Made by a program: the position numbers and the translations under genes. DNA of 64,000 nucleotides, taken from Pyrus communis. Taxonomy: Eukaryota; Streptophyta; Magnoliopsida; Rosales; Rosaceae. The stretch is taken from NCBI RefSeq assembly GCF_963583255.1, contig NC_084813.1, forward strand, positions 14,583,799 to 14,647,798, in the 5' to 3' direction. The notes under the pieces were generated by a model. The model worked only from the letters and a program-made list of their open reading frames with translations, was not told the DNA's origin and searched no databases. Positions 11,209 to 22,214 of this stretch are shown piece by piece. Within the stretch, counting starts at the first letter, position 1, and the number at the start of each line of letters is the position of its first letter.

Positions 11209-14200
11209 TTAGACATCAACAAATGGAACCCGCCTGCAGTATTCTGCAAGAGCCCACAGGGGATAAATATTTCTATAAGCTGCATAATGTAGCATGCAGT
11301 TCTTCATGAATGCTCCAGTGATTTCCTGCCACATATAATTAGTGATTAGAAGTTACAAAACGTTTCAAGTAAAAATTTGAGCATACGCAGAAACAACACA
11401 AAACAACACAACATAACACAACACGATATGTTATTTTGTTCATATTTTTACTCGTCAAGTTTGCGATGCAAGTAATACTAAGAGAATTTTTTTTTAATTT
11501 TAGTTGGAACTAATGTGGTAAGCAAGATACCTGCTGAGGAAAATCACCATTTTCCATCTGAGAATTGATTATCAACTTTGCCGCATGATGAAGAGGTGCG
11601 GGGTCTCTTTCCGCCTGCCCTGCATGAATCAAACCCATCATAGCCCAAGCTGTCTGTACTAAATTTGATCGGTTTCCTTCAAGAGGAACGTACTCCTGTA
11701 TCACCCACCATAGAGTGAAATACTTTAGTCCAAGACGATGAGATTAATTTAGAAATACTTGCAGCTAGCTTCAATCAAAATCCACCTCTCATATTTTACC
11801 TTTTTTGGACATGAAAGGTAGCTCTCTCCCCAACCACCATTCTCTTTCTGGATTGCGAGTAGAAAACTAATAGCTTTGCGAATGGCTGCACAATTGTTGA
11901 AGGTCTTACCAGCAGCAGTTAGCCCTCCAAGAGCAAACCAGGTACCATTTGTGAAGCAAACTCCCCAATTCCCGTACCTGTGCAAACATTTCTTCACTAA
12001 GTTCTTGTTCTTCTCTAGTTTTTAATCAAAGAAAATTATATAATCAAATTTTGATTTAATCATATGATATACCATGAACCATCTGCCATTTGTACATTTT
12101 CAAGGTACAGTGCAGCAGCGGTAATAAATTGATCAATCTCTTCCTTCCTGTGGCCAGGGTATAACTTCTTAAACAAAACTAAAGCCTGGATTGCAGATGA
12201 AGTGCACTCAACGTATTCATGCTCAACCACAATGTCCGCGAAGAATTCTGTGGGATTGAACATCTGAGGGGAAAAAAAGGACAATATCCTAGTAAGTATA
12301 TGCTAAATAATAATGACTTAAAAAAATTTAGTTTGTTACGCATCTGACAAAGTTCGACAACATGACTCCAATTCTTTAAAATTCTTACTTCTAACCATTC
12401 TGCTGCTCCTGCTGGTTCCCAGGCTGGTAAGCCACCATTCTTACTCTACAATGAGACATATAGTGAGATTTGTAATGACTAGCGACACCTAATAGACCAT
12501 GCACTGAAAACAAAATGTATTGAAATGTTAAAAGTTTTTAAAACTTTTGAAAGTAAGGCAGCCATGCATTAGATCCAAATTTGATTGCGGCGACAAAATG
12601 CAACTCAAACTCATATCTGTGACTGTCAGAAATAATAGTTGTCACCTGTAGGGAAATTAGGACATTGACAGCATCGTATAACCGCTCCGGCTCCATTTTT
12701 TCACCAACTATCTCAGGTGGCATCATCGATAAAAGCAGGCAACACTGTAGAGGGGGTTATGGTGAGAAAAATTGGGATAACATTTTAGACAACTAAGTTG
12801 AATTTGTTACCTTTAAACCCTCTGCAGTGCAATCAGAAACTTGCCATCCATGGTCTTGATCAGAGAAAGTCCACGATCCTTTGGAAATGTGGCGGTACAT
12901 GCTTTTGAAGTCACCCGATGGATTGTCCTTGACCTTAACAATTTCAATCCCAAAACAGTGACTAGTTAGAACAAAATAATGGATGCACATTTACATTTTA
13001 CAAATACTAAAGTTGAATTGACTATATAAAAACGAACCTGAGATTTCTTGATGAAGTCATGTCCTCTAGCGAGCGTGGGTGCAATTTCATCGGTTAGATT
13101 GGAAGCAAGCAAAGCTTGAATGGCAAAACCAGCATCCCACTGTTGACTGCCAAAACTCTGCATGTATCAATAAAATGTATCAATTTATAATGTTTTCAAC
13201 TGATTTAGACGAGTAAACTTTTGAAACAAAAAAAAAGGATCAAGAACAATTCATCGTATCATATACTGTATTAACAAAATGTGTACTAACTTGCATCTTC
13301 ATCCCATCCTCAGCAACCCATAAATAATCCGGTATCCTGGCAAGATGCTTTTTAAAATAATCCCCATTTGGATCTTCCACCCAACAAGCCAGCATGCATA
13401 ACACCTTTTCCACACATCCAATGGTAATGTATCTGCTGCTTTCATCTTCATAATGAACATGCTCCATTGTTACTTCAAGAGCCCTTTTCCTGATCAGCTT
13501 GTTAAATGGCCAGCGAGTAAGAAGAGGCTCCGTACATACGTACAGACTATCCCATAAAAAGTCCTGTATCCAAGGATGAGGGTAGTAGATGTCCACCTGT
13601 AATCAAATTATTACTGCAATCAGTTTATTTACCAAAAAAAGAAAACATGAACTAATTAGCTAACTTAATCAAGTTAAACTCACTTTAGCGCAGTGATGAC
13701 GCACTCCCTTCCAATTAATTTCGTCATATGGTTGAGCATAGAGTTCTTCCCTTAATTGTAGTATGAGAGGTGTGATTGGACCAACAAATCTTTTCCCATA
13801 TAAATATGACATAGGCATGTAAACCATCCTACTGTAGCAAAACATTTTTGCTGCATTTGCAGGATATAGAAGAGATTAAAGAAGAAGACTACAGGTAGAG
13901 AGAGACTAATTAAATCAATAAACATGTGAAAGATTGAATTATTTGTACTTGTGGAATCCGGAATTGTGCCCACCTGGATGCATAGGAAGAAATGAAGGCA
14001 GAATCCAAAACTCTGGGGGCATTGGGTTGCTTCCGGACCACTCAAACACACCAAGTATCTACAAGAATCAATTAAGCAAGATTAATTAGAAAGGGAAATG
14101 CCCTTACATAGTTGCAGTGCAGTGTTCTCTAACAGCACTAGTACTAAATTGAAGCAACTGGTTGTGTTTTATTTTCGATAAAAAGAAAGTATCATTACAT

Positions 14201-15005
14201 TGACAAAGTAAACGCAATTTAGACCCAAAATGCCAAATATGCTCCATCATTCTTCAATATACCGAAATAGCCAGGGTTAAATATGATTTTGGTGTGCTAC
14301 ATGTAAAGTCATATTTGACTTAATCTATTGTTAATAGGGGCCCACCACTATCATAGAGTGTGTCAACAATAATGTTAGTTTTGTGTGTCTAATTAACATT
14401 ATTAAGAATTAAAAGTGATACATCTTTATACGTTGTCGATATTACCCGGTTATCGATGGCAAATAATCTCATGTAATTCAGCTATGTATGACATATATAA
14501 AGATCAATATGTTGTTGACGATTTTCTATAGTGATAGTGCTATTTAAGAACAGTCAACTGAAGCCTAATAAAAGCAATTAGTCTTAGTGTTGCACATAGG
14601 CATACCGAAAGCCAAGTTTTACCCCAAGAGGGGATGTGGGTAACACTGCCATGATCATGAATCCACTTTCTAGCTCTTGCACAAGCATTGTCTTGGCCAC
14701 CATCAGGGCCTTCTCCAAGAATACGCATACAAATGTAGTTGAGAGCTGTGCAGAACATGGTGCTATGTCCTTCAATGTGTAATCCCCAGCCACCATCTTG
14801 GTTCTGAAATACCCCAAAAAGTAATGTATAATAATTAGCATTATTTATTCAGTGTTTTTTTTTATTTTTTTATACGATCGGGACTTCGGATGTAGAAGTG
14901 AAAACTCTTGGGCAACTTAACTGCAACCCTTGTTAGTAGTTTAACACAAATAAGCACATTTTGAAAAATTAAAATTTGCTGCAATTTGTGTGAACATAGA
15001 TCAAA

Positions 15006-15039
<34 letters not shown>

Positions 15040-16522
15040 GATGATAGTATATGTAACGCAAAATTTCTTTGCGGTGTTCTGCAAGGAATACAGTATTAAG
15101 ATGTCCCGTAATGTAAGTGCACATGACCTGCAAATTTTGAATAAGAAATTGGAAAGTAATTAGTAACCCCCTAAAATTTGAACTATGGTAAACACTCGAG
15201 AATATATATACTATATATTTTTAAGCCCCATAAAGGGAACATGAGATTCAAATAACATGATAGTAAATAGTAAATGCTCACCAAAGGAGGAAGGAAAAAC
15301 AACGGGCCCGCATTTTCAGCCGGCCAATGGCCATCACTAGCCTGCAAAGCTGAAAAGAAGTGGACAGACCTTCTCAATGCAGCGATGGCCTTTTCGTATG
15401 TGATTTCCTCTCCATCCTCAACTTTCACTGGGGGAATTGTCTGTTTGAAGTTCTTCTCCCTTAGGAACTGCGGGTTAGTGAATAGAAAATTAAGAGCAAT
15501 ACTAATGAGAGGATTAAAGTTATGATGATGATATTATTACTAATTAAATGTTATTAAACCCTAAAATTTTAATGGTGTTGCCCATCAGATAGGAAATGAA
15601 AACTTGTAAATACCAGAAACAAGACAAACAAAAAATTAGACGTTTGTTTGTTTGATGGTTTGTTCTTTCTACAACTTGCTGCGCACCTGCCGAAGAAGGC
15701 TCCTTTCTTTTCCCCAACTTCGAATAAGTTCGAGAGAAGCCCAAAAGCCCCCAACCAAGAACGGGTATATTTATATTAAGGGGTGAGGAGTAAATTGGTA
15801 TTAAACTCTACATTACAAGAATCGAACTTAATTATGTGAAAAGGAATATCATTAAACTCCACTACCAAGAACGGGTATATTCATCCTGAGAATGATACTT
15901 GTTACCAAAACCGTTGATCATGTTCGACGAACTTAGCTTACAACTTTTATCATACTATGCTCTCCTACATATGGTTGACTAAACGATCTCTAAATTTAAA
16001 TTGATTATTTTTTTTGCAAACATAATCTTTGATGACATGAAAAAGTAAAATAACGTCTCTGATTATACAATTTATACGGTACGTTAATAATAAGTGGTGG
16101 ATAAGTAGGTGCACCTATAGAGTGGACACATGTATTGTTTCTAATTGAAAACTACATGGGTGGAACCAAGACAACTAGAACTCACATTTAGTAGAAACAT
16201 GATCAAATAAGTATCATAGGTTCATATTGGTGGGAAATGTTATTCTTGTCAAATTGCGGCTTATATTTGCAGTAAACTAATTGACAACAATAAAATTTTG
16301 GACGAACTAACTAAAGTATACCTGCATTCGCCAAAGGAGGTCACTATTGGGCTTAACCTGATAGCGATTATTGTAGAAATGAAGACGAGCTTCTTCCACC
16401 TCAGCTCGCTCTTCGGTAGTTCCTGCTTCAGGGTCAAACTCAAATATCTGCCTACCCACGAAGTTGTTTGTGCTGTAGATGCATGGATCATTGCCACCAT
16501 CTGCGACCTTAAGCTTCCACAT
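11209..16522 (-). CDS. Oxidosqualene cyclase (triterpene synthase, amyrin/lupeol type)
   Basis: The enzyme cyclises 2,3-oxidosqualene to a pentacyclic triterpene at the ER membrane. There are fifteen exons: 16322-16522, 15282-15467, 15038-15127, 14606-14803, 13974-14058, 13684-13850, 13291-13596, 13038-13157, 12811-12933, 12646-12744, 12389-12445, 12073-12263, 11800-11977, 11531-11695 and 11209-11325. All introns are GT-AG and phases agree. The sum of 2283 nt gives 760 residues plus TAA, the usual plant OSC length. The start is fixed by the family N-terminus [13 protein letters not shown]. The catalytic motif DCTAE lies at 485-489. QW-type motifs include [29 protein letters not shown] and NGGWGESY. 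The product-specificity motif reads MFCYSR (256-261); beta-amyrin synthases usually have MWCYCR and lupeol synthases MLCYCR. An amyrin or mixed-product synthase is likely, but the product cannot be read from the sequence. The gene looks functional. Confidence 0.95.
15008..15037. repeat. (AC)15 microsatellite abutting an OSC splice donor
   Basis: Fifteen AC units directly touch the end of OSC exon 3 (15038). On the coding strand the intron therefore starts GTGTGTGTGT, and the 5' splice site is part of the microsatellite. Confidence 0.95.
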
Positions 16523-16739
16523 TTTTCAATATTCTTTATTTCTTTCTTATCAAGCACCTGTTGCATGCATGCAATTTATAAGTCACAATGTATCGAAGTG
16601 TCACTTATACACTCATTTTTACCTTCGACATACCTTGTTAATTTTTAGTCGATGATCTTCTTCAATTTATTTGATTTGATGGTCGAAAATTAAGAATGGT
16701 GCATGATAAGTAAAAATGGGTGTGTGGATAGCACTATCC

Positions 16740-16747
16740 TATTTATA
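16740..16747 (-). promoter_or_regulatory. TATA box of the OSC gene
   Basis: The minus strand reads TATAAATA about 220 bp upstream of the OSC ATG, so transcription would start near 16710. Just before the ATG, an acceptor-like CATGCAACAG at about 16560 could end a leader intron, but the leader structure is uncertain. Confidence 0.6.
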
Positions 16748-16754
16748 TCATCAC

Positions 16755-16757
<3 letters not shown>

Positions 16758-16812
<55 letters not shown>
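16758..16812. repeat. (GA)n microsatellite in the OSC promoter
   Basis: 55 bp of uninterrupted GA dinucleotides lie 10 bp upstream of the TATA box. On the coding strand this is a (CT)n pyrimidine tract. GA/CT tracts are common in plant core promoters, where BBR/BPC proteins bind GAGA motifs. A regulatory role here is inference. Confidence 0.9.
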
Positions 16813-16814
<2 letters not shown>

Positions 16815-17504
16815 GTACATAGAAACGCAACTATGCTTTCAATGGGCGAATGTACAAGTTAATTTCCTTTCCATATGTGTAGATAGAAACTTAACTGTTT
16901 TCTTAATGTGATCACCTTCCTTTGGGTATATATAGACAGAAAGTTAACTGTTTCCTTAAATGTTTCGTTATTAAGAAGTTATTGTGTGGAAAGTAAGTTT
17001 ACTTTGATTGCAATAAAATAAATTAATTAATTGAGTTTGTTTTCTTAAATTTTACGCATCCATAATAATAATTTTTACGAATATTATGATTTTGACATTT
17101 ACGACCAAATTCGGTTATCATTCCAAAATCATATGATAGTATACTAATGCTAAGTATAATTATTTTTTTTAATACAAGTATAACCAAAATTTTATCAAGG
17201 AAAGAGATTAAAAAGATAACAAAAGAAGAGTATCAAATATTGATTTTAATTTACTGGAAAAAATCAAACAAATTCAATACCCAGATGTGACAGATGTGAA
17301 TAAATCAGAAGACTTGAGGGAATGGATGAACTGTCATGCACCTTTAAAGCCAAGTTGTTTGGACTAAAAACATTTGTTAGGCACGTTCTAGGCCCAACCC
17401 ACTAAACTTTAACTAATGACTTAGTGGGTATTTAATCATGTTATAGGTGAACAGTGTGTGGTCCAAGTTTTCAAAAGTACTTTATCACGTAGTAATGTGC
17501 ACAT
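16813..17504. other. OSC upstream region with a dispersed-repeat fragment
   Basis: No gene. Three imperfect copies of a TAGAAACTTAACTGTTT-like unit occur at about 16818-16965. The stretch 16968-17035 (AAGAAGTTATTGTGTGGAAA and onward) is the end of the dispersed repeat seen in full at 23666-24240, so transposon-derived sequence lies within 450 bp of the OSC start. Confidence 0.5.
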
Positions 17505-17889
17505 CAAAGATACCGTCTTTCACATTGAAAGAAGGTAATTCAGTTGATTTTTTTATTTTCATAGAAGATAGTTGCTATTTGGTGGAAAATTTGTAGTTTC
17601 AGAGGGACAAAAGCTCGAGCTGCGAGATGAAATCTCATCCTTTGACAGTAGTTAAATCAGCAACTTATTGGATCATAAGGAATGAACTGAGAGGAAAGGG
17701 CTTACACTAGAAGGGAAAGCCTGTTTTATAAAAGGCAACATAAAGGAGGAAGAAAATGACACTCACTCAACACAGAAAGACTACAAAGCTCTGCAAACCT
17801 ACTTTTTACAAATTCTTTTTGTTGTTTAGACACTCATTTTCTTTATAGCTCTGCTATATCACTTGTAGAATCGATTTTTCGTATTAACT
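17505..17889 (+). repeat. Direct repeat, copy 1 (about 385 bp)
   Basis: It begins CAAAGATACCG and ends TTTTTCGTATTAAC. It matches 18940-19314 over its whole length with scattered differences and one small indel. Neither end is TG/CA, so these are not standard LTRs. Copy 2 lies against a zinc-finger gene fragment; copy 1 does not. Confidence 0.8.
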
Positions 17890-18618
17890 TCCTTTCTAAA
17901 AAAATTCCCTTGCTTGTAAGAATTTGCCTGACTGGTGGTCAATTTTGCCTGAATAGATTTAAACTTTGCCTGAATGCTTGTATTTGCCATTTCTTTTCAA
18001 ATTATTAACCTTATGTGCAATTTACTTTGTTGTTAATTAGCATTTGATGAACATCTAACCATCCTTTACTTCCCTGTCCTTCCTTTCTATCATTACTTGC
18101 ATTACTTTTTGTCTTTCAATTTACTTTGCAGTTGCAAACTAAGATCCGAATAGTTTAGGATTGTCTCTTGGCATAAAAACAAAGAAAATACAAAACTAAT
18201 GAAAAGGGCTTCAAAACTTTGAGTTTTAATCAAAAACCACCAACTTTATTTAATGATAAGGACAAGAGAAAGAAAAGAAAAAAAAAGAAAAAACCTAACA
18301 AAACCGCGCGCAAGCCCTGCACCTCTGTTAATACGTGATCCACCGCTTACAAAGAAGAACAATATGAGGAAGGATTTTTTCAAACCGTCAGTCGGTAGTC
18401 TTTTTCCAATCAAAGGTCCATCTCTCTTCAAATGTCTTAGAATTCAACTCTATTTCAATCTCCAATTTCCGAACATCCAAACGGACCTCAAAGTCCTATT
18501 GATTCAAGCAAATGAAGTTGAAGATCAACAAAGCCTGCGATTTCCGTACACCTGTGTCAATACGTGATCCACCCCTGTGATGACAACGATGATGATCTTC
18601 TTGCTCATTAGATTGATC
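17890..18618. other. Spacer between direct repeats
   Basis: No gene recognised. A motif close to AATACGTGATCCACC occurs twice (about 18330 and 18560), flanking about 220 bp. The short purine-rich open frames here have no family features. Confidence 0.35.
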
Positions 18619-18950
18619 TCAAGGGATGCACCCCATCATTCGCATCCCCATATTGTTGTTACACATTATCTCCACCATTCGCATCCCCATGTTGTAGTTA
18701 CACATTATCATCTGGTGTTGGTAGGGGTATTGGGGTAGTGCTAGTAAACTCTTGTGATGTCCTCCTCCTCCTCCATGATTTAATAAAAATTTCCTACTCC
18801 CAACTCCAACCACCCTATTGATGGTATGATGGAAATTAGGATCCCAAGAGGAAAGTAGCTGCTCCTGCTCACGTTCAACTTCTTTTCTGTGGAAGTTTCT
18901 ATGGCAGTTGCAAGTAGAGCAATTGAGGCCCTTGAGGACAGCAAAGATAC
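18619..18950 (-). pseudogene. Zinc-finger homeodomain (ZF-HD) gene fragment
   Basis: The minus strand encodes CSTCNCHRNFHRKEVE, the second half of the ZF-HD dimerisation zinc finger (C..C.CHR.FHR). A linker with a poly-Gly tract and a Met/Asn-rich tail (YNMGMRM repeated) follow, ending at a stop at 18619. The first half of the finger (the ECLKNHAA-type region) and any homeodomain are absent. The reading frame runs without a break into the 385 bp repeat at 18940, so the true gene start is lost. In intact plants these proteins are developmental transcription factors or MIF-type inhibitors. Here it is most likely a duplicated or captured piece. The domain call rests on one strong motif. Confidence 0.65.
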
Positions 18951-19314
18951 CCTTTTTCACATTGAAAGAAGGTTCAGTTGATTTTTTTATTTTCACAGAA
19001 GATAGTTGCTATTTGGTGGAAAATTTCAAAGGGACAAAAGCTCGAGCTACGAGAAGAAATCTCATCCTCTGACAGTAATTAAATCAGCAACTTATTGGAT
19101 CATAAGGAATGAACTGAGAGGAAAGGGCTTACACTAGAAGGAAAAGCCTATTTTATAAAAGGCAACATAAAGGAGGAAGAAAATGACACTCACTCAACAC
19201 AGAAAGACTTCAAAGCTCTGGAAACCTACTTTTTACAAATTCTTTTTGTTGTTCAAACACTCATTTTCTTTATAGCTCTGCTATATCACTTGTAGAATCG
19301 ATTTTTCGTATTAA
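18940..19314 (+). repeat. Direct repeat, copy 2
   Basis: Second copy of the unit at 17505-17889. Its last 280 bp are also the outer end of the left inverted-repeat arm, so a third, inverted copy occurs at 44598-44880. Confidence 0.8.
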
Positions 19315-19555
19315 CACTAATCAAACATCAAACGAATACGGATGAATAATCACAAACATGAATATGAAACATCTCAGCACAAGTGAAACGAAAATTTCCT
19401 CCCATTTCTATTCAATTTTCATATCATTAGCCTAAATAATTCTTAGATTTTTCTGGAAATCTAGGTTCGCATCTAGTGTTCAATTTGGGGGTTTCTGTTA
19501 ATTAGGGGTTTTATGACTGATGTATGAACTATGCATGCCAAGTCGCCAACGTCAC

Positions 19556-19747
19556 CTAAATGTTGTTGGGTAGACATGATTCAATCAAAGATGTCGGTTG
19601 CCATGATATATTTGGGTTGAAGGTGTCGAATCGGTTGGCTTTAAAAATGCAGATCTGGTCATTGAATTTTTCCATTGGGTCAGCATTGACTAGACAACCA
19701 CGTAACAAGAAGTAGAGCTTGAAGAAAAATAAGATACATTTGAACAT
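19556..19747 (-). CDS. Small unidentified ORF in the inverted repeat
   Basis: 63 codons beginning MFKCILFFFKLYF, with a hydrophobic N-terminus like a signal peptide. The inverted copy is at 44166-44357 with three visible residue changes (R/H, T/N, I/K). I do not recognise a family. The rate of change inside the frame looks no lower than outside, so it may be fortuitous or part of a lost exon. Confidence 0.2.
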   Translation of the reverse strand: MFKCILFFFKLYFLLRGCLVNADPMEKFNDQICIFKANRFDTFNPNISWQPTSLIESCLPNNI

Positions 19748-20020
19748 AATTTGGGTTGCGTTTATAAATATAATCTTATTTTAGTAAGTTTTGTGGGGCT
19801 TAAGTTATCATTTTATATTGAGATATACAAGTCATTTGGTTTTAATACAACGATAGTATTTACACTAAGGAATGAGGAATTGAACTAAGCCACACAATGA
19901 ATCAACTATAATAATATGGTTTAAATACATCTTAGGCTAAATAAGTTTGAATAATTAACTTTTATATAGAGTGTAACCAATAATATACAGGATGATAATA
20001 AAAAAAACTCATTTGTTAAT

Positions 20021-20227
20021 TTGTCAATGTCATGGATAAAGAACCAGTTAACAATTGATGGCCATGGTGACGTAGTATGTCCAAATCAAACTTTCTCTTT
20101 TGTTCAACCACTTAAACCAGTAATTAATGAAACTCAATTCAAGAATAATGTGGTATTGCAAGTGTGTCAGCCGCTAAGAAAAGAAGATTGCATGTGCATG
20201 CTTAATTGTGTAGTAAGAAAGATGTAG
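20021..20227 (+). CDS. Small unidentified ORF in the inverted repeat
   Basis: 68 codons with several Cys (VCPNQ, QVCQPL, CMCMLNC) and a basic end. It is identical to the inverted copy at 43686-43892 and divergent from the ORF at 19556-19747. No family recognised. Identity between the arms can come from the recent duplication alone, so it is weak evidence for coding. Confidence 0.2.
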   Translation: MSMSWIKNQLTIDGHGDVVCPNQTFSFVQPLKPVINETQFKNNVVLQVCQPLRKEDCMCMLNCVVRKM

Positions 20228-20679
20228 GAGCAAGTATGGAGAGTCGTGAAAGCACAAAACCCAGAGATGTGTTAGTTTGAAGACAACAAAATACTTGTGC
20301 AACTATATGTGGCGAAAACAAAAAGTAGAAATGTGCAAGTAAGTTGATAGCAGGAAAAATACGCTATTAGCTAGCTAGTAGGTAGTACTATAGCGAAAAA
20401 AATTAAGAAATGTATGGCGTGCACGTATACTGCAGATAACTAGCTAAGAGATATAGCAGAAGAAAACCAGCAGATTTCAAGGATTTGAAGATCGAATGGG
20501 CCTCGCCTATTAGCAAAGTTTTTTTTCTTCTAATATCTTAGTAAACATTGTGTGTGATGGAATCTCTTATATATTTTGACACAAATGCATGCATGTCATT
20601 ATAAAACTTGACAGTTACTTACACAATCCTTTAATACGATACGAAAATAACAGGTTTCGGATCAACATGATAACTAATT

Positions 20680-21294
20680 GAGTCACCCGTTAAAAACGGG
20701 TCCTTAACGGATTTACACTCGGGTAACTTGTTTCGATTGCTAAGAAAAAAATTATTTTGATGATTTTAAAGTTAAACTACAAAAAAAAAATTTACTATAA
20801 AATACAACAACCGTAATGTATATATTGTATGTTAAATATGTATTATTGTATTGTTATTCTATATAAGTTTTAAAAAAATTAATATTTTTTTTATTGTGAG
20901 ATTTTCTTATTATTTACTTGATCTTTTACTCAATTTCTTTTTTACTCTCTCTCATACACTCATACTCATAAAATGTTTTATCCTCTTAAAAGTGAAATTA
21001 AAATATTGTAAAACACATTAAAAAATAAAAATATCAAAATAATCTAAAAATACCAAACACATTAAAAAAATCATAATAATTAATGTACAAGTGCAAAAAG
21101 GTGAAAGAATATATAGACGCTTGGGATAGCATCCTCCACACGTAGACAATGGTTGCATTGTCTTTTAGATTTAAAACCTTCCAAACCTCATGAATAGTAT
21201 TTTTTATATGAGTGCAAAACTAATAAAATTCATAATAATCATTGTAGAAATGTGAAAAATGTAAAAATAAAAATAAAAATATATATATACAATT
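20680..21294. other. AT-rich spacer with diverged repeat ends
   Basis: No gene. The start carries ACCCGTT/AACGGGT motifs, which also occur in the dispersed repeat at 23666-24240. Confidence 0.4.
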
Positions 21295-21832
21295 ACTCGT
21301 AATGACATGCTTTACAACTTTTGTGAAGTGGTCAACCCCAAAATATGACACCATAATCCATAAATCTTAGATTTAGACTTAACCATCAATTGTCGTTTAC
21401 GCTTTATTCTTCTCAATGAATTTTGTTTTTCAAATTTTTTTAAACATGATCTTTTAGCACATTTATAAAAAATGAACGGTTCGAATTGTTGATATCATGT
21501 TATGATATTTATGGTTAATTGAAATATGAATCGATGTTATATAGTTTCTAGAGACTTTATAAACTCCAAGCAATGTTTTCACTAACGGTAAACTCTGAAT
21601 GTAATATCAACGACCCAAACTGTTCACCTTTCTGCACCCTCTAAAAGATTATGTATTCAAAAAAGAAATTCTGAAAAGACAAATTTGGTGAGAAGAATGG
21701 AGTATAAATGTAAACGACAATCAACAGTTAAATTTCGATCTATAGTTTACGTGATTATAGTGGTGAATTTCAAAGTTGAGCCATTTCATAAAAGTTGTAA
21801 AGCTTGTTAATTAGTACGAGTGTTTATATAAC
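21295..21832. repeat. Foldback element (long imperfect palindrome)
   Basis: The two halves (about 21295-21520 and 21600-21832) are inverted copies. TTTACAACTTTTGTGAAGTGG near 21312 pairs with a CCATTTCATAAAAGTTGTAAA stretch near 21781, TTGTCGTTTACGCTT with GTAAACGACAATC, and GAACGGTTCGAATTGTTGAT with its counterpart near 21610. A 540 bp structure without coding capacity suggests a MITE or foldback transposon. Confidence 0.7.
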
Positions 21833-22214
21833 TTTTTTCAATACTTTTCACACTTCTACATTAATTAATATTTATGTGATACTTGAAAGACAAATGTGTT
21901 TTTATGTATGAAGTAATATTTATGTGACAATGTGGTATGTGTATACTATTTAGTATTATATTTTTCATTTGATTATTTATTGGCTTAAAATATATTTTCT
22001 TTAACAGGTAACGAGTAAGATCATATTACCTATTAATATTAACAAGTCAATTTCTGGTTGGGTCATGTACCCGTTTATTTTAATGGGTCTTACATGACAC
22101 GACTTGTTAAAATATCGAGTATGACACAAACACGATTATAACACATAATACACAACCCGAATGTTAGGTCTAATTATTTATCATTCTGCATTCTGATAGG
22201 AACCTGTGGATCCA

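Larger units (their letters stand above)
19033..20679 (+). repeat. Left arm of a 1.65 kb inverted repeat
   Basis: These 1647 bp reappear inverted at 43233-44880 (1648 bp) with very few differences. For example, the 68-codon open frame at 20021-20227 is identical to the inverted one at 43686-43892. The near-equal lengths imply a recent duplication. The spacer of about 22.5 kb is not itself duplicated. I see no transposase and no known terminal motif. Confidence 0.9.

Noticed and set aside
15544..15754. Open frames in OSC intron 1
   Set aside because: Two overlapping frames without homology, located between exons 1 and 2 whose junction is supported by family alignment.
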